Shown here in pieces: positions 46,531 through 56,085 of a DNA stretch of 64,000 nucleotides. The stretch is from Prodigiosinella aquatilis (GTDB taxonomy: Bacteria > Pseudomonadota > Gammaproteobacteria > Enterobacterales > Enterobacteriaceae). The DNA lies in assembly GCA_030388725.1 (NCBI GenBank), contig CP128857.1, positions 2,852,001-2,916,000 of the forward strand, written 5' to 3'. Every line of letters starts with the position of its first letter. Positions within the stretch are counted from its first letter, which is position 1. A program made the translations under genes and the position numbers. The notes under the pieces were generated by a model that did not search any database, had not been told where the DNA came from, and worked only from the letters and a program-made list of their open reading frames with translations.

Positions 46531-47465
46531 AGTTTTACCCTCGGGTCTAGCGCCACGGTCAACACGTCAGCCAGGAGATTCACCGCCACCGTTGCCAGGG
46601 AAAATACCAGTACCACGCCCTGTACCACCATGTAATCACGGCTGATGATCGCCTTAACCAGCAATTGCCCCATGCCGGGAATAGCAAAAACACTTTCAAT
46701 CACCACAGTACCGCCAATCAGCCACCCGATATTGACCGCCAGCAGATTGACAGTCGGCACCAGTGAATTCGGTATAACATGACGCCAGAAAATACGATTT
46801 TCGCTCTGTCCACGCGCCCGAGCGGCGGTGACATAATCGGTTTGTAATTCCATCAGCAGGCTGGCGCGCAAATTACGGGTCAGCACGGCGGACAACGCCA
46901 GCGCGATCGTCAGACAAGGCAAGAACATATGATGCAAACGTTCGCCCCAGTCACTGCCATAGCCCGAGACCGGAAACCACCCCAGCGAGAGGCTGAACAG
47001 CAGAATCATCATGATCGCCAACCAGAACGAGGGCAAACCCAGGCCAATGGTAGAGAACAGGCGGACCGCCTGATCGGCCAGCTTTCCACGATGACGGGCG
47101 GCACTGGCGGCCAGCGGTATGGTAAACAGTATCGATAGCAGCACACTGCCCAACACCAGATACACCGTCGGTTCAAGGCGTGACATGATCAGTTTCAGGG
47201 TATCAACTCGATAGATAATCGATTTTCCCATCTCACCGTGCAGCAAATTACGTAGGAAATAGAAATATTGCAGCCACAGCGGTTCATTCAACCCATATTG
47301 CGCCCGAACGCGGGCGATAGCGGCGGGTGTACTGTGTACTCCCAGCAGAATGCGCGCCGGATCGCCGGGAATGGCTCGCACCATAATAAAAGTGAGCACA
47401 CTGATACCGAACAATACCGGCAGCAATTGCAACGGGCGCCACAACATAAAGCGGTAACGGTGCAT
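46527..47465 (-). CDS. Peptide ABC transporter permease (DppB-like)
   Basis: 312-residue first permease, with the OppB-type N terminus (LPVLFGISVLTFIMVRAIPGDPA) and EAA loop ARGQSENRIFWRHVIPNSLV. Its ATG follows the stop of a 62-codon ORF by two bases (TAGCCATG) and uses GAGGGG inside that ORF as ribosome site. Confidence 0.92.
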   Translation of the reverse strand: MHRYRFMLWRPLQLLPVLFGISVLTFIMVRAIPGDPARILLGVHSTPAAIARVRAQYGLNEPLWLQYFYFLRNLLHGEMGKSIIYRVDTLKLIMSRLEPTVYLVLGSVLLSILFTIPLAASAARHRGKLADQAVRLFSTIGLGLPSFWLAIMMILLFSLSLGWFPVSGYGSDWGERLHHMFLPCLTIALALSAVLTRNLRASLLMELQTDYVTAARARGQSENRIFWRHVIPNSLVPTVNLLAVNIGWLIGGTVVIESVFAIPGMGQLLVKAIISRDYMVVQGVVLVFSLATVAVNLLADVLTVALDPRVKL

Positions 47466-47467
47466 GG

Positions 47468-47656
47468 CTATCCCCTCATGTGATGCTTAAAATTCGGTGT
47501 ACGATGGCGAAACAACGGATCATGGGTATGCCACCTGAATGTCGGGTATGGCTGCGCACCTGATTGGTGCAACGCGGTATAACAACGCATACTGCCCAGA
47601 CCTTCCATTCGGGCATCCCGCCTTTGCTGCTGCGCTGAATGGTCACGCTTTATCAT
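47468..47656 (-). CDS. Small ORF (62 aa) leading the peptide importer operon
   Basis: Starts MIKRDHSAQQQRRDAR and ends PNFKHHMRG; basic, with many His, Arg and Gln and no membrane segment. A strong purine run AGGGGGG lies just before the ATG at 47656. The stop is two bases before the dppB-like ATG, the arrangement of a coupled leader gene. No family recognised; a larger open frame runs upstream to 47875 but overlaps the LuxR gene start. Could be a leader peptide or chance. Confidence 0.4.
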   Translation of the reverse strand: MIKRDHSAQQQRRDARMEGLGSMRCYTALHQSGAQPYPTFRWHTHDPLFRHRTPNFKHHMRG

Positions 47657-47846
47657 GTTGCCCCCCTGCTTCTGATGGATACTTGCCAGGCTCACAGCTA
47701 CGTTAGCCTCTGTGGTGTGCCGCCGGTAGTTAGTAAAAATACTAGTTTTTCGTAATGAGGAAGCTGGCACCGTGTTTGCATGGTGTCTGATCGGTAGCAG
47801 TATTTGTGCCCGAATAGGCAAGTGCCGATGAAGAGGAGATAGTTTC

Positions 47847-48602
47847 ATGAAGGTCGCGGTGCAAGACAGAACCACACCAATGCGGGAAACAACGGTGGAT
47901 AGTGCGTTTAACCAGCTTTTCGCGCGGACATCCCGTCTTGGTTTTGACGCGCTGATTTACGACTACACACCCGTACCACGTTCGCTGGAAGGTGAGTTGA
48001 TCACGCCGTCGATACTGCATATGCACAACGTGCCTGCTGATATGCAACGGCTGTGGAGTGAGAGCGGTTATTATCAGGTCGACCCAGTTCAACATTATGC
48101 GCTGGAAAGCTGTGCCCCTTTCATCTGGTCTTATCAACGGCCAGATAGCACCTCACTGCACAATCGGCTCAGCGACAAGAACAAACCCGTCACTCATTAC
48201 ATGTGTGACAACAATATGCCCAGTGGCGCGACAGTGCCGTTGCACCTTCCTCATGGCAGTTTCGTGACCGTGACGGGCATTCACACCGGTACCGGGCATG
48301 AGCTGGATATTCATGATGTACTGGCCGAATTCAGCTTGTTGGCACAGACTTTTCAGGAACAGATCTATCCGCTGTTTGATGACCGTGTTCTCACCTGCCA
48401 TCATGTGCACTTGAGTAAACGCGAGCGCGAATGTCTGTCCTGGGCGGCTGAAGGACTGACGGCCAAAGAGATCGCCCGCAAACTTAACCGATCGATCGCC
48501 ACCGTGACGCTGCATCTTAATACCGCGGGGCGCAAACTCGGCGCCAATAACCGGGTACAAGCGGTGGTTCGTGCCCTGCACTATCGTCTGCTCGATAGTT
48601 GA
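47847..48602 (+). CDS. LuxR solo of the plant-signal (OryR/PipR) type
   Basis: 251 residues: autoinducer-binding domain then a LuxR/FixJ helix-turn-helix (LSKRERECLSWAAEGLTAKEI...). With a constant offset of 9 from TraR numbering, Asp79, Pro80 and Trp94 keep the conserved acyl-homoserine-lactone pocket residues. Trp57 and Tyr61 are replaced by Met66 and Trp70. That double change defines the plant-associated LuxR solos (OryR, XccR, PsoR, PipR), which answer plant compounds instead of AHLs. No luxI is present. Good ribosome site GAGGAGATAGTTTC. Followed by a proline iminopeptidase gene, the classical partner. Confidence 0.9.
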   Translation: MKVAVQDRTTPMRETTVDSAFNQLFARTSRLGFDALIYDYTPVPRSLEGELITPSILHMHNVPADMQRLWSESGYYQVDPVQHYALESCAPFIWSYQRPDSTSLHNRLSDKNKPVTHYMCDNNMPSGATVPLHLPHGSFVTVTGIHTGTGHELDIHDVLAEFSLLAQTFQEQIYPLFDDRVLTCHHVHLSKRERECLSWAAEGLTAKEIARKLNRSIATVTLHLNTAGRKLGANNRVQAVVRALHYRLLDS

Positions 48603-48703
48603 GCACGCGTCAGAACGCAGTGCTTTTCTATCTTTTTTACTAGCTGTTCAATACCGTTCGGACGTTTACCCTGTGGTTATTATTCACCGACAAGGGAAAC
48701 GTT

Positions 48704-49603
48704 ATGTACAACATCACCGAAGGCTACGCGCCTTATCTGGAATATCAGACCTGGTATCGTATCTGTGGCGACCTTCACAATGGCATGACGCCGCTGGTCG
48801 TGGCACACGGCGGACCGGGATGCACCCACGACTATGTGGATGCCTTTCGTGATATTGCCAAAACCGGCCGGGCTGTCATTCATTACGACCAACTGGGTAA
48901 TGGCCGCTCCACTCACCTTCCCGACCAACCCGCCGATTTCTGGCAGCCTTCATTGTTTCTGGCTGAACTGGATACCCTGTTGTGTCATCTCGGTATCGAA
49001 AACAACTACGCGCTGCTCGGACAATCCTGGGGTGGCATGCTGGGCGCCGAACATGCCGTCACCAATCCGCCAGGCCTGAAAGCGCTGATCATCGCCAACT
49101 CGCCAGCCTCGATGGCCTTATGGTTGCAAGCCGCATCCCGTCTGCGTAGCGAATTGCCAGAGGAGGTGCAAGCCACGCTACTGGCTCACGAATCTGCTGG
49201 TACGCTGGACAGCGACGAGTACAAAGCCGCCTCTCAAGTATTTTATCAGCGTCATGTGTGCCGCCTCGATCCCTGGCCAGACGACGTCAAGCGCACCTTC
49301 GACGCCATGGACCTCGACCCGACGGTCTATCACGCCATGAACGGCCCCACCGAGTTCCATGTCATCGGCAGTATGAAAGAGTGGACGGTGATTGATCGCC
49401 TGTCCGCTATCGACGTCCCGGTACTGCTGATTTCTGGCTATTATGACGAAGCAGCACCGGAAGTGGTGCAGCCTTTCGCCGATCACATCAAGGATGTGGA
49501 ATGGGTGATTTTCGAACACTCCAGCCATATGCCGCACGTTGAAGAACGCGAAGCCTGCATGGCCAAAGTGGCGACGTTTCTGCAACGAAAAACGCCCGCC
49601 TGA
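48704..49603 (+). CDS. pip: Proline iminopeptidase, alpha/beta hydrolase
   Basis: 299 residues releasing N-terminal proline from peptides, or acting on a related amide. Oxyanion motif HGGPG at 35-39, nucleophile Ser108 in GQSWGG, and the catalytic His near the C terminus (SSHMPHVE). No signal peptide. AAGGGAAACGTT precedes the ATG. Lies 101 bp after the LuxR solo gene in the same direction; in related loci pip is activated by that regulator. I found no clear lux box in the gap. Confidence 0.9.
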   Translation: MYNITEGYAPYLEYQTWYRICGDLHNGMTPLVVAHGGPGCTHDYVDAFRDIAKTGRAVIHYDQLGNGRSTHLPDQPADFWQPSLFLAELDTLLCHLGIENNYALLGQSWGGMLGAEHAVTNPPGLKALIIANSPASMALWLQAASRLRSELPEEVQATLLAHESAGTLDSDEYKAASQVFYQRHVCRLDPWPDDVKRTFDAMDLDPTVYHAMNGPTEFHVIGSMKEWTVIDRLSAIDVPVLLISGYYDEAAPEVVQPFADHIKDVEWVIFEHSSHMPHVEEREACMAKVATFLQRKTPA

Positions 49604-49711
49604 ACATTTCCCTCATTGACAGAAATCATTTCAGACCGGCGTTTATCACCAACCTGACGGAAGCCTGAAGCGGAATCACAGTAATACGATGACGCTTCAG
49701 ACTACACGGTA

Positions 49712-51748
49712 TTACCCCGGGAAGGTCAGCGTGTTCCCCGGAGCCTCTCGATGGATATGCAGAAACTGCATATGACGTTCGTACTGATCAAGAATGTCAT
49801 TGATGATCTGTTCTTTACTGTAATCCATCAGATCATTGCCCTGGGTTCCTTCCATAAGATAGGTTTCCAACCGGTAATAATGAGATTTGCCTGAGCGCGC
49901 CCGATAGGTAAATGCCGGTATCGAATAGCGTTGCGGCCAGATCTGATACACAAAGTTCTCCTCATCACCCAGCCGGACCAGCAATTCCAGATGGTTCAGG
50001 CGTTCATCGTCCTGCGGCGGCAGTTCGTTGAATTCCACTTTCGCACCACGCAGCTCCAACTCCCGGGCCACGTCCTGCATAGCCGGACGACAAACTGTAT
50101 TCAACATCTCCTCGGTATGGGTAGTACCAGGATAATTCATCACCCGAGACAAACGCTGTTTCCAGTTCAGCACTTCATCGCCAGAAACCGGCATTGGTGC
50201 GAAGATTTGCTGCGACCCAGCTTTACGGTAATCCTCCACTTTCAATGATTTATATAAACCAACCATGACAAAAAACATCACAAAACTGAACGGTAACCCC
50301 ATTATCACCGTGGTGTTCTGCAAAGCGGTAATACCGTCGGTCATCAACATGCCCAACGTCAGCGAACCAATAGCCAAAGACCAGAAAATCCGTAGCCAGT
50401 TGGGTGCGTCATTATTGATGTCAGTCAGGCGGGAGGTGAAGTTCCCTAGCACCAAAGACCCCGAGTCCGCCGAGGTGACGTAAAATAGCAGACCGGTGAT
50501 GGTTGCCACTGACGCGCTGAAGGTAAATCCGGGATATTGTGCCAGCAAGCTGTAAAAACCACGCTCCGGATAGGCCATTACTTCTTTGGCAAAACCGATG
50601 TTGCCATGCAGAACCTGATACAGCGCACTATTCCCGAAGATAGACAGCCACAGCAAGGTGAAGATAAACGGAATAACCAGTGTACCCGCCACGAACTGAC
50701 GGATAGTCCGGCCTCGTGAGATACGTGCCAGGAACAAGCCGACAAACGGTGACCAGGCAACCCACCAGGCCCAGAAAAATAGCGTCCAGCTATTCATCCA
50801 GTCGGTCGGTCGATCAAAAGCAAAACTGTTCAGCGTCATCCCCAAAAAGCGATTGATGTAGTCACCTACATTGAGCACCAGCGCATTGAGTAGAAATTCC
50901 GTATCGCCCCAAAACAGCAGAAACAGAATCAGCCCCATAGACAGCAGCACGTTTAGCTCGGAGAGAAAGCGGATGCCTTTGTTAACACCAGAGGTTGCCG
51001 AGACGGTCGCCATCACCACAGACAGCATGATCAATGCCGCTTGCGCCGTCAGACCTTCCGGAATGTGGAACAGAACGTTGAGGCCGTAATTAAGCTGCAC
51101 CACACCGATCCCGAGTGTCGTGGCAATGCCAAAAATAGTACCGATGACAGCGGCAATGTCCACGCTGTGACCAATCGGGCCGTAAATACGCTTACCAAAA
51201 ATCGGATAAAGCGCCGAACGAATGGTCAGCGGCAAATTGTAACGGTAACTGAAATAACCCAGGGCAATCCCCATCAGCGCGTACATTGCCCAACCGGTCA
51301 GCCCGTAGTGAAACAACGTCCAGACCATCGCCTGACGCGCCGCTTCCAGGGTTTGTCCCTGACCTTCCGGCGGCATCATATATTGTGTTACCGGCTCGGC
51401 GACCGAGAAGAACATCAGATCAATACCGATGCCTGCGGCGAACAACATCGACGCCCAGCTCAACAGGCTAAACTCTGGCTTGGATTGTTCAGGCCCGAGT
51501 TTGATGGAACCATAACGCGAGGCCCCGATATAAATCACAAAAACGATATAGAGCGTGGCGGCCAGCAGATAGTACCAGCCAAACGTAACCGATACCCAAT
51601 TGAGAACAATACCGATCCATTTATTGGAAAGTACGGGATAAAAAATAGTCATTAACGTAAACGCGAGGATCAGTCCTGCGGACGTGAAAAACACCACCGG
51701 ATTTATCGTATCCTTTTGCGGTTTTGTGTCGATGTCTGAAGTCGCCAT
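49712..51748 (-). CDS. betT: High-affinity choline transporter (BCCT)
   Basis: 678-residue BCCT-family choline/proton symporter, nearly the 677 residues of E. coli BetT, including the long C-terminal cytoplasmic domain that senses osmolarity. Twelve membrane helices with the WTLFFWAWWVAWSPFVGLFLARIS signature region (helix 8). Divergent from betIBA, sharing the 372-bp control region. Confidence 0.94.
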   Translation of the reverse strand: MATSDIDTKPQKDTINPVVFFTSAGLILAFTLMTIFYPVLSNKWIGIVLNWVSVTFGWYYLLAATLYIVFVIYIGASRYGSIKLGPEQSKPEFSLLSWASMLFAAGIGIDLMFFSVAEPVTQYMMPPEGQGQTLEAARQAMVWTLFHYGLTGWAMYALMGIALGYFSYRYNLPLTIRSALYPIFGKRIYGPIGHSVDIAAVIGTIFGIATTLGIGVVQLNYGLNVLFHIPEGLTAQAALIMLSVVMATVSATSGVNKGIRFLSELNVLLSMGLILFLLFWGDTEFLLNALVLNVGDYINRFLGMTLNSFAFDRPTDWMNSWTLFFWAWWVAWSPFVGLFLARISRGRTIRQFVAGTLVIPFIFTLLWLSIFGNSALYQVLHGNIGFAKEVMAYPERGFYSLLAQYPGFTFSASVATITGLLFYVTSADSGSLVLGNFTSRLTDINNDAPNWLRIFWSLAIGSLTLGMLMTDGITALQNTTVIMGLPFSFVMFFVMVGLYKSLKVEDYRKAGSQQIFAPMPVSGDEVLNWKQRLSRVMNYPGTTHTEEMLNTVCRPAMQDVARELELRGAKVEFNELPPQDDERLNHLELLVRLGDEENFVYQIWPQRYSIPAFTYRARSGKSHYYRLETYLMEGTQGNDLMDYSKEQIINDILDQYERHMQFLHIHREAPGNTLTFPG

Positions 51749-52002
51749 CGTTTCCCCTGCATAGGTTTAAAGTTAAAGCTCCAGAGTGAGTTGGGTAAGC
51801 GTGCCTTAGCGCATATCAAGATGAAGTAAGCCAATAACACCAGGCTAACCACGGGAGATCCGCTGAGTACACTTGCCTTCCTCCACTCGTTATGAACCCC
51901 AAAAAATCATTAATTCGCCACAGAGAATTAATGCCTGAGATTCAACAATCACCGACCACAAATCATACAATTTATTAACATGGCGGTAATAAAATATATT
52001 CA

Positions 52003-52028
52003 TTTTTGATTGAACGTTCAATCAAAAA
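52003..52028. promoter_or_regulatory. BetI operator
   Basis: A perfect 26-bp palindrome, TTTTTGATTGAAC and its exact complement, between betT and betI. The core TTGATTGAACGTTCAATCAA is the type of site bound by BetI, a TetR-family choline-responsive repressor. Rest of 51749-52120 holds no gene. Confidence 0.8.
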
Positions 52029-52120
52029 AAAGTTTAATGGGCACAATCGAAGACAGACGGCCCATCAGAAGACCTCTTTTCTGATGGCATTTATTGATCG
52101 GATTGATGGGAGTCAAACCC

Positions 52121-52708
52121 GTGCCCAAAGTAGGAATGCAGCCGATAAGACGGCAGCAATTGATTGAGGCGACACTGTCCGCAGTGAACGAAGTAGGAAT
52201 GCACGATGCGTCGATTTCACAGATTGCACGTCGGGCTGGCGTATCTAATGGCATTATCAGTCACTACTTCCGTGACAAGAATGGCCTGTTGGAAGCGACC
52301 ATGCGTTACTTGTTAAGTCGCCTTGGTGAGGCTGTCACACAACGGCTTGCCGCGTTGAACGATAACGATCCTCGTACCCGGTTGCGAGCCATTATAGAAG
52401 GCAACTTCGATGAGAGCCAAACCAACAGCGCCGCCATGAAGACCTGGCTGGCATTCTGGGCCAGCAGTATGCATAGCCCTCAGCTCTATCGGCTACAACG
52501 GGTCAATAATCGCCGACTTTACTCAAATTTATGCACCGAATTCAGGCGTTGTCTGCCGCGCGACCGTGCCCGACTGGCCGCCAAGGGAATGGCGGGCCTG
52601 ATTGATGGATTATGGTTACGCAGCGCATTGAGTGAGCAAACCTTTAACCGCGATGAAGCCCTGCTGATCACCCATCAGTTTATTGAGCAGCAACTGAATG
52701 GCGTTTAA
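52121..52708 (+). CDS. betI: Choline-responsive repressor BetI
   Basis: TetR-family repressor of the choline genes. N-terminal helix-turn-helix ISQIARRAGVSNGIISHYFR. I choose GTG 52121 (reading MPKVGMQPIRR) because it gives 195 residues and the same N terminus as E. coli BetI, with GGGAG upstream; ATG 52106 would add five residues. First gene of betIBA. Confidence 0.94.
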   Translation: MPKVGMQPIRRQQLIEATLSAVNEVGMHDASISQIARRAGVSNGIISHYFRDKNGLLEATMRYLLSRLGEAVTQRLAALNDNDPRTRLRAIIEGNFDESQTNSAAMKTWLAFWASSMHSPQLYRLQRVNNRRLYSNLCTEFRRCLPRDRARLAAKGMAGLIDGLWLRSALSEQTFNRDEALLITHQFIEQQLNGV

Positions 52709-52734
52709 TCGCAACGAAAAAGACTGGAGAAACC

Positions 52735-54207
52735 ATGTCCCGCTACGGCTTACAAAAACTCTATATCAACGGTGCCTATACCGACAGCACCCGTGATGAC
52801 ACTTTCGATGCCATAAACCCGGCCAACGGCGAAATCATTGCGCAAATTCAGGCCGCCAGCGCGGCGGATGTTGACAATACGGTGGCTGCCGCCGCGCACG
52901 GGCAGAAAATATGGGCAGCGATGACCGCCATGCAACGTTCGCGCATCCTGCGACGGGCGGTGGATATCCTGCGCGTACGCAACGATGAACTGGCAGCGAT
53001 AGAAACCGCCGACACCGGTAAACCCCTGTCCGAAACCCAGACTGTCGATATTGTGACCGGCGCTGATGTGCTGGAATATTACGCCGGACTGATCCCGGCA
53101 CTGGAAGGCAGGCAGATCCCACTGCGTGACAGCGCGTTTGTCTACACCCGTCGTGAGCCACTCGGCATTGTCGCCGGTATCGGCGCATGGAACTATCCTA
53201 TCCAGATAGCCTTATGGAAATCGGCCCCGGCGTTGGCGGCAGGCAACGCGATGATCTTTAAACCCAGCGAAGTCACATCGCTGACCGCCCTCAAACTGGC
53301 GGAAATCTATACCGAGGCCGGCTTGCCGGATGGCGTGTTCAACGTATTGACCGGTAGCGGTCAAGAAGTGGGGCAATGGCTGGCCGGACATCCGGGGATT
53401 GCCAAGGTCTCTTTCACCGGCGGTGTCGCCAGCGGCAAAAAGGTGATGGCCAATGCAGCAGGTTCAACGCTAAAAGAGGTCACCATGGAATTGGGGGGAA
53501 AATCCCCGCTGATTATTTTCGACGACGCGGATCTCGATAAAGCCGCAGATATCGCCATGATGGCCAACTTCTACAGCTCAGGACAGGTTTGTACCAATGG
53601 AACACGGGTGTTTGTGCCGCAATTATTGCTGCGCGCCTTTGAGCAGAAAATTGTTGAACGCGTGAACCGCATCCGTATTGGCGATCCTGCCGATCCGCTC
53701 GTCAACTTTGGCCCGCTGGTCAGTTTTCAACACCGTGATGCGGTGATGCGCTATATAAATAGTGGTAAGCGCGAAGGCGCCACGTTGCTGACCGGCGGAC
53801 ATTGTTTGACGGAAGGCCCACTGGCACAGGGCGCGTATGTCGCACCGACCGTATTTACCGACTGTCGTGATGAGATGCAGATCGTGTGTGAAGAAATATT
53901 CGGGCCGGTGATGAGCATTCTTGGCTATCAGCATGAAGATGAGGTTATCCACCGTGCCAATGCCACTGAATACGGCCTGGCGGCGGGACTGGTCACCCAG
54001 GATATCAGCCGGGCACATCGCGTTATTCATCAGCTTCAGGCGGGTATCTGCTGGATCAACACCTGGGGAGAATCCCCGGCGGAGATGCCGGTCGGTGGTT
54101 ACAAACAGTCTGGCGTGGGACGTGAAAACGGGATCAGTACGCTGGAACACTACACGCAAATCAAATCGGTACAGATTGAGTTGGGTAATTTCAGCTCGGT
54201 TTTCTAA
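52735..54207 (+). CDS. betB: Betaine aldehyde dehydrogenase
   Basis: 490-residue NAD(P)-dependent aldehyde dehydrogenase completing glycine betaine synthesis. Catalytic Cys286 in SGQVCTNGTR and the general-base Glu in MELGGKSPL, both at E. coli positions. ACTGGAGAAACC precedes the ATG. Middle gene of betIBA, 24 bp before betA. Confidence 0.96.
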   Translation: MSRYGLQKLYINGAYTDSTRDDTFDAINPANGEIIAQIQAASAADVDNTVAAAAHGQKIWAAMTAMQRSRILRRAVDILRVRNDELAAIETADTGKPLSETQTVDIVTGADVLEYYAGLIPALEGRQIPLRDSAFVYTRREPLGIVAGIGAWNYPIQIALWKSAPALAAGNAMIFKPSEVTSLTALKLAEIYTEAGLPDGVFNVLTGSGQEVGQWLAGHPGIAKVSFTGGVASGKKVMANAAGSTLKEVTMELGGKSPLIIFDDADLDKAADIAMMANFYSSGQVCTNGTRVFVPQLLLRAFEQKIVERVNRIRIGDPADPLVNFGPLVSFQHRDAVMRYINSGKREGATLLTGGHCLTEGPLAQGAYVAPTVFTDCRDEMQIVCEEIFGPVMSILGYQHEDEVIHRANATEYGLAAGLVTQDISRAHRVIHQLQAGICWINTWGESPAEMPVGGYKQSGVGRENGISTLEHYTQIKSVQIELGNFSSVF

Positions 54208-54231
54208 TCCATAAACAGGAGGGAATATCCG

Positions 54232-55917
54232 ATGGAATACGACTACATCATTATTGGTGCTGGTTCGGCCGGCAACGTGCTGGCAACCCGGTTGACAGAA
54301 GATCCGGCCATAACGGTGCTGCTGCTCGAAGCTGGCGGACCAGACTATCGGCTGGATTTCCGCACCCAGATGCCTGCGGCACTGGCTTTCCCGTTACAGG
54401 GGAAACGCTATAACTGGGCGTATGAAACTGACCCGGAACCGCACATGAACAACCGCCGCATGGAGTGTGGGCGCGGTAAAGGGTTGGGCGGATCATCATT
54501 GATCAACGGTATGTGTTACATCCGTGGCAATGCACTGGATTTTGATAACTGGGCCACACTTCCCGGTCTGGAGGACTGGAGTTATCTTGATTGCCTGCCC
54601 TATTTCCGCAAAGCGGAAACCCGTGACTGCGGGCCGGATGATTTTCACGGTAGTGATGGACCGGTGAGTGTCGCCACACCGCAGGACGGCAACAATCCAC
54701 TGTTCCATGCGATGGTGGAAGCCGGGGTTCAGGCGGGCTATCCGCGCACCGACGATCTCAATGGTTATCAGCAGGAGGGCTTCGGTCCAATGGATCGTAC
54801 CGTGACACCGCAAGGGCGTCGGGCCAGCACTGCCAGAGGTTATCTGGATCAAGCTCGTCAGCGTAAAAACCTGACCATCATCACCCACGCACTAACCGAG
54901 CGGATTTTATTTGATGGCAAGCGTGCCGTCGGTGTCAGCTATTTCAGAGGTAATGAACGCCGTGCCAGAAATGCCTGTGTCCGCCGGGACGTTTTGCTGT
55001 GCGCTGGTGCCATCGCCTCGCCGCAAATCCTGCAACGCTCCGGGGTGGGACCAGTTGAACTGCTCAACCGGCTGGATATTCCGCTGATACACGATCTACC
55101 CGGGGTCGGCGAGAACCTGCAAGATCATCTGGAGATGTACCTGCAATATAGCTGCAAACAACCCATATCGCTCTATCCGGCGTTGCAGTGGTTCAATCAG
55201 CCACAGATAGGGGTGGAATGGTTACTAAAAGGCACCGGGGTCGGCGCCAGCAATCAATTCGAGGCGGGCGGATTTATTCGTAGCAGCAAGGTCTTTGACT
55301 GGCCGAATATCCAGTATCATTTTCTACCGGTAGCCATTAACTACAACGGCAGTAATGCGGTGAAAGAGCATGGTTTTCAGGCACATGTCGGGTCAATGCG
55401 TTCACCAAGCCGAGGTCGTGTGCAGGTCAGGTCAAAGGATCCGCGCCGGCATCCGAGTATCCTGTTTAACTACATGTCGACAGAACAGGACTGGCAGGAG
55501 TTTCGTGACGCGATCCGCATTACCCGCCAAATCATGGCGCAACCGGCATTGGATCCCTATCGTGGACGGGAAATCAGCCCCGGTGAACAGGTACAAAGTG
55601 ATGAAGAGCTGGATGCCTTTATCCGCGAACATGCCGAAACGGCATTCCACCCGTCATGCTCATGCAAGATGGGTAGCGATAAGATGGCGGTGGTGGACGG
55701 TCAGGGACGCGTGCATGGTATTCAAGGACTGCGGGTTGTCGATGCGTCCATCATGCCACAAATCATTACCGGCAATCTTAACGCCACCACCATCATGATG
55801 GCCGAAAAGATAGCCGACCGCATACGAGGTCATCAGCCGCTGGCGAAAAGCACGGCCAACTATTTCGTCGCCGGGGATACGCCGGCCAGAACAGCACCGG
55901 TTAGAGAAATTGCCTGA
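54232..55917 (+). CDS. betA: Choline dehydrogenase
   Basis: 561-residue FAD-dependent GMC oxidoreductase, membrane-associated, oxidising choline to betaine aldehyde. FAD-binding IIGAGSAGNVLATRL at the N terminus, GMC signature GKGLGGSSLINGMCYIRGN, and active-site His in HPSCSCKMG and the NLNATTIMMAEK end. AGGAGGGAATATCCG precedes the ATG. Confidence 0.96.
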   Translation: MEYDYIIIGAGSAGNVLATRLTEDPAITVLLLEAGGPDYRLDFRTQMPAALAFPLQGKRYNWAYETDPEPHMNNRRMECGRGKGLGGSSLINGMCYIRGNALDFDNWATLPGLEDWSYLDCLPYFRKAETRDCGPDDFHGSDGPVSVATPQDGNNPLFHAMVEAGVQAGYPRTDDLNGYQQEGFGPMDRTVTPQGRRASTARGYLDQARQRKNLTIITHALTERILFDGKRAVGVSYFRGNERRARNACVRRDVLLCAGAIASPQILQRSGVGPVELLNRLDIPLIHDLPGVGENLQDHLEMYLQYSCKQPISLYPALQWFNQPQIGVEWLLKGTGVGASNQFEAGGFIRSSKVFDWPNIQYHFLPVAINYNGSNAVKEHGFQAHVGSMRSPSRGRVQVRSKDPRRHPSILFNYMSTEQDWQEFRDAIRITRQIMAQPALDPYRGREISPGEQVQSDEELDAFIREHAETAFHPSCSCKMGSDKMAVVDGQGRVHGIQGLRVVDASIMPQIITGNLNATTIMMAEKIADRIRGHQPLAKSTANYFVAGDTPARTAPVREIA

Positions 55918-55977
55918 CAGATTCAGATTTCGCTCACTCAGGCCGCTTTCGAACAATAGTTGAAAACAAACAGTAAA

Positions 55978-56004
55978 AAGTCCCATTGCATAACAATGGG
56001 ACTT
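55978..56004. terminator. Bidirectional terminator between betA and potE
   Basis: A perfect 11-bp stem AAGTCCCATTG/CAATGGGACTT, 5-base loop. Leftward it is followed by TTTTTAC, so it best ends the speF-potE transcript; rightward the T-run is weak. Confidence 0.75.
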
Positions 56005-56085
56005 CAGTTTGATGATAACCGTTCTGGTTCTACCCCCTCACCCTTTGCCAGGGAAGCGACGTTACCAACGACAGAGAGGAGTTGT

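Noticed and set aside
48603..48703. lux box upstream of pip
   Set aside because: No convincing 20-bp dyad with CTG/CAG ends; the imperfect CTGTTC/CGTTCGG pair is too weak.
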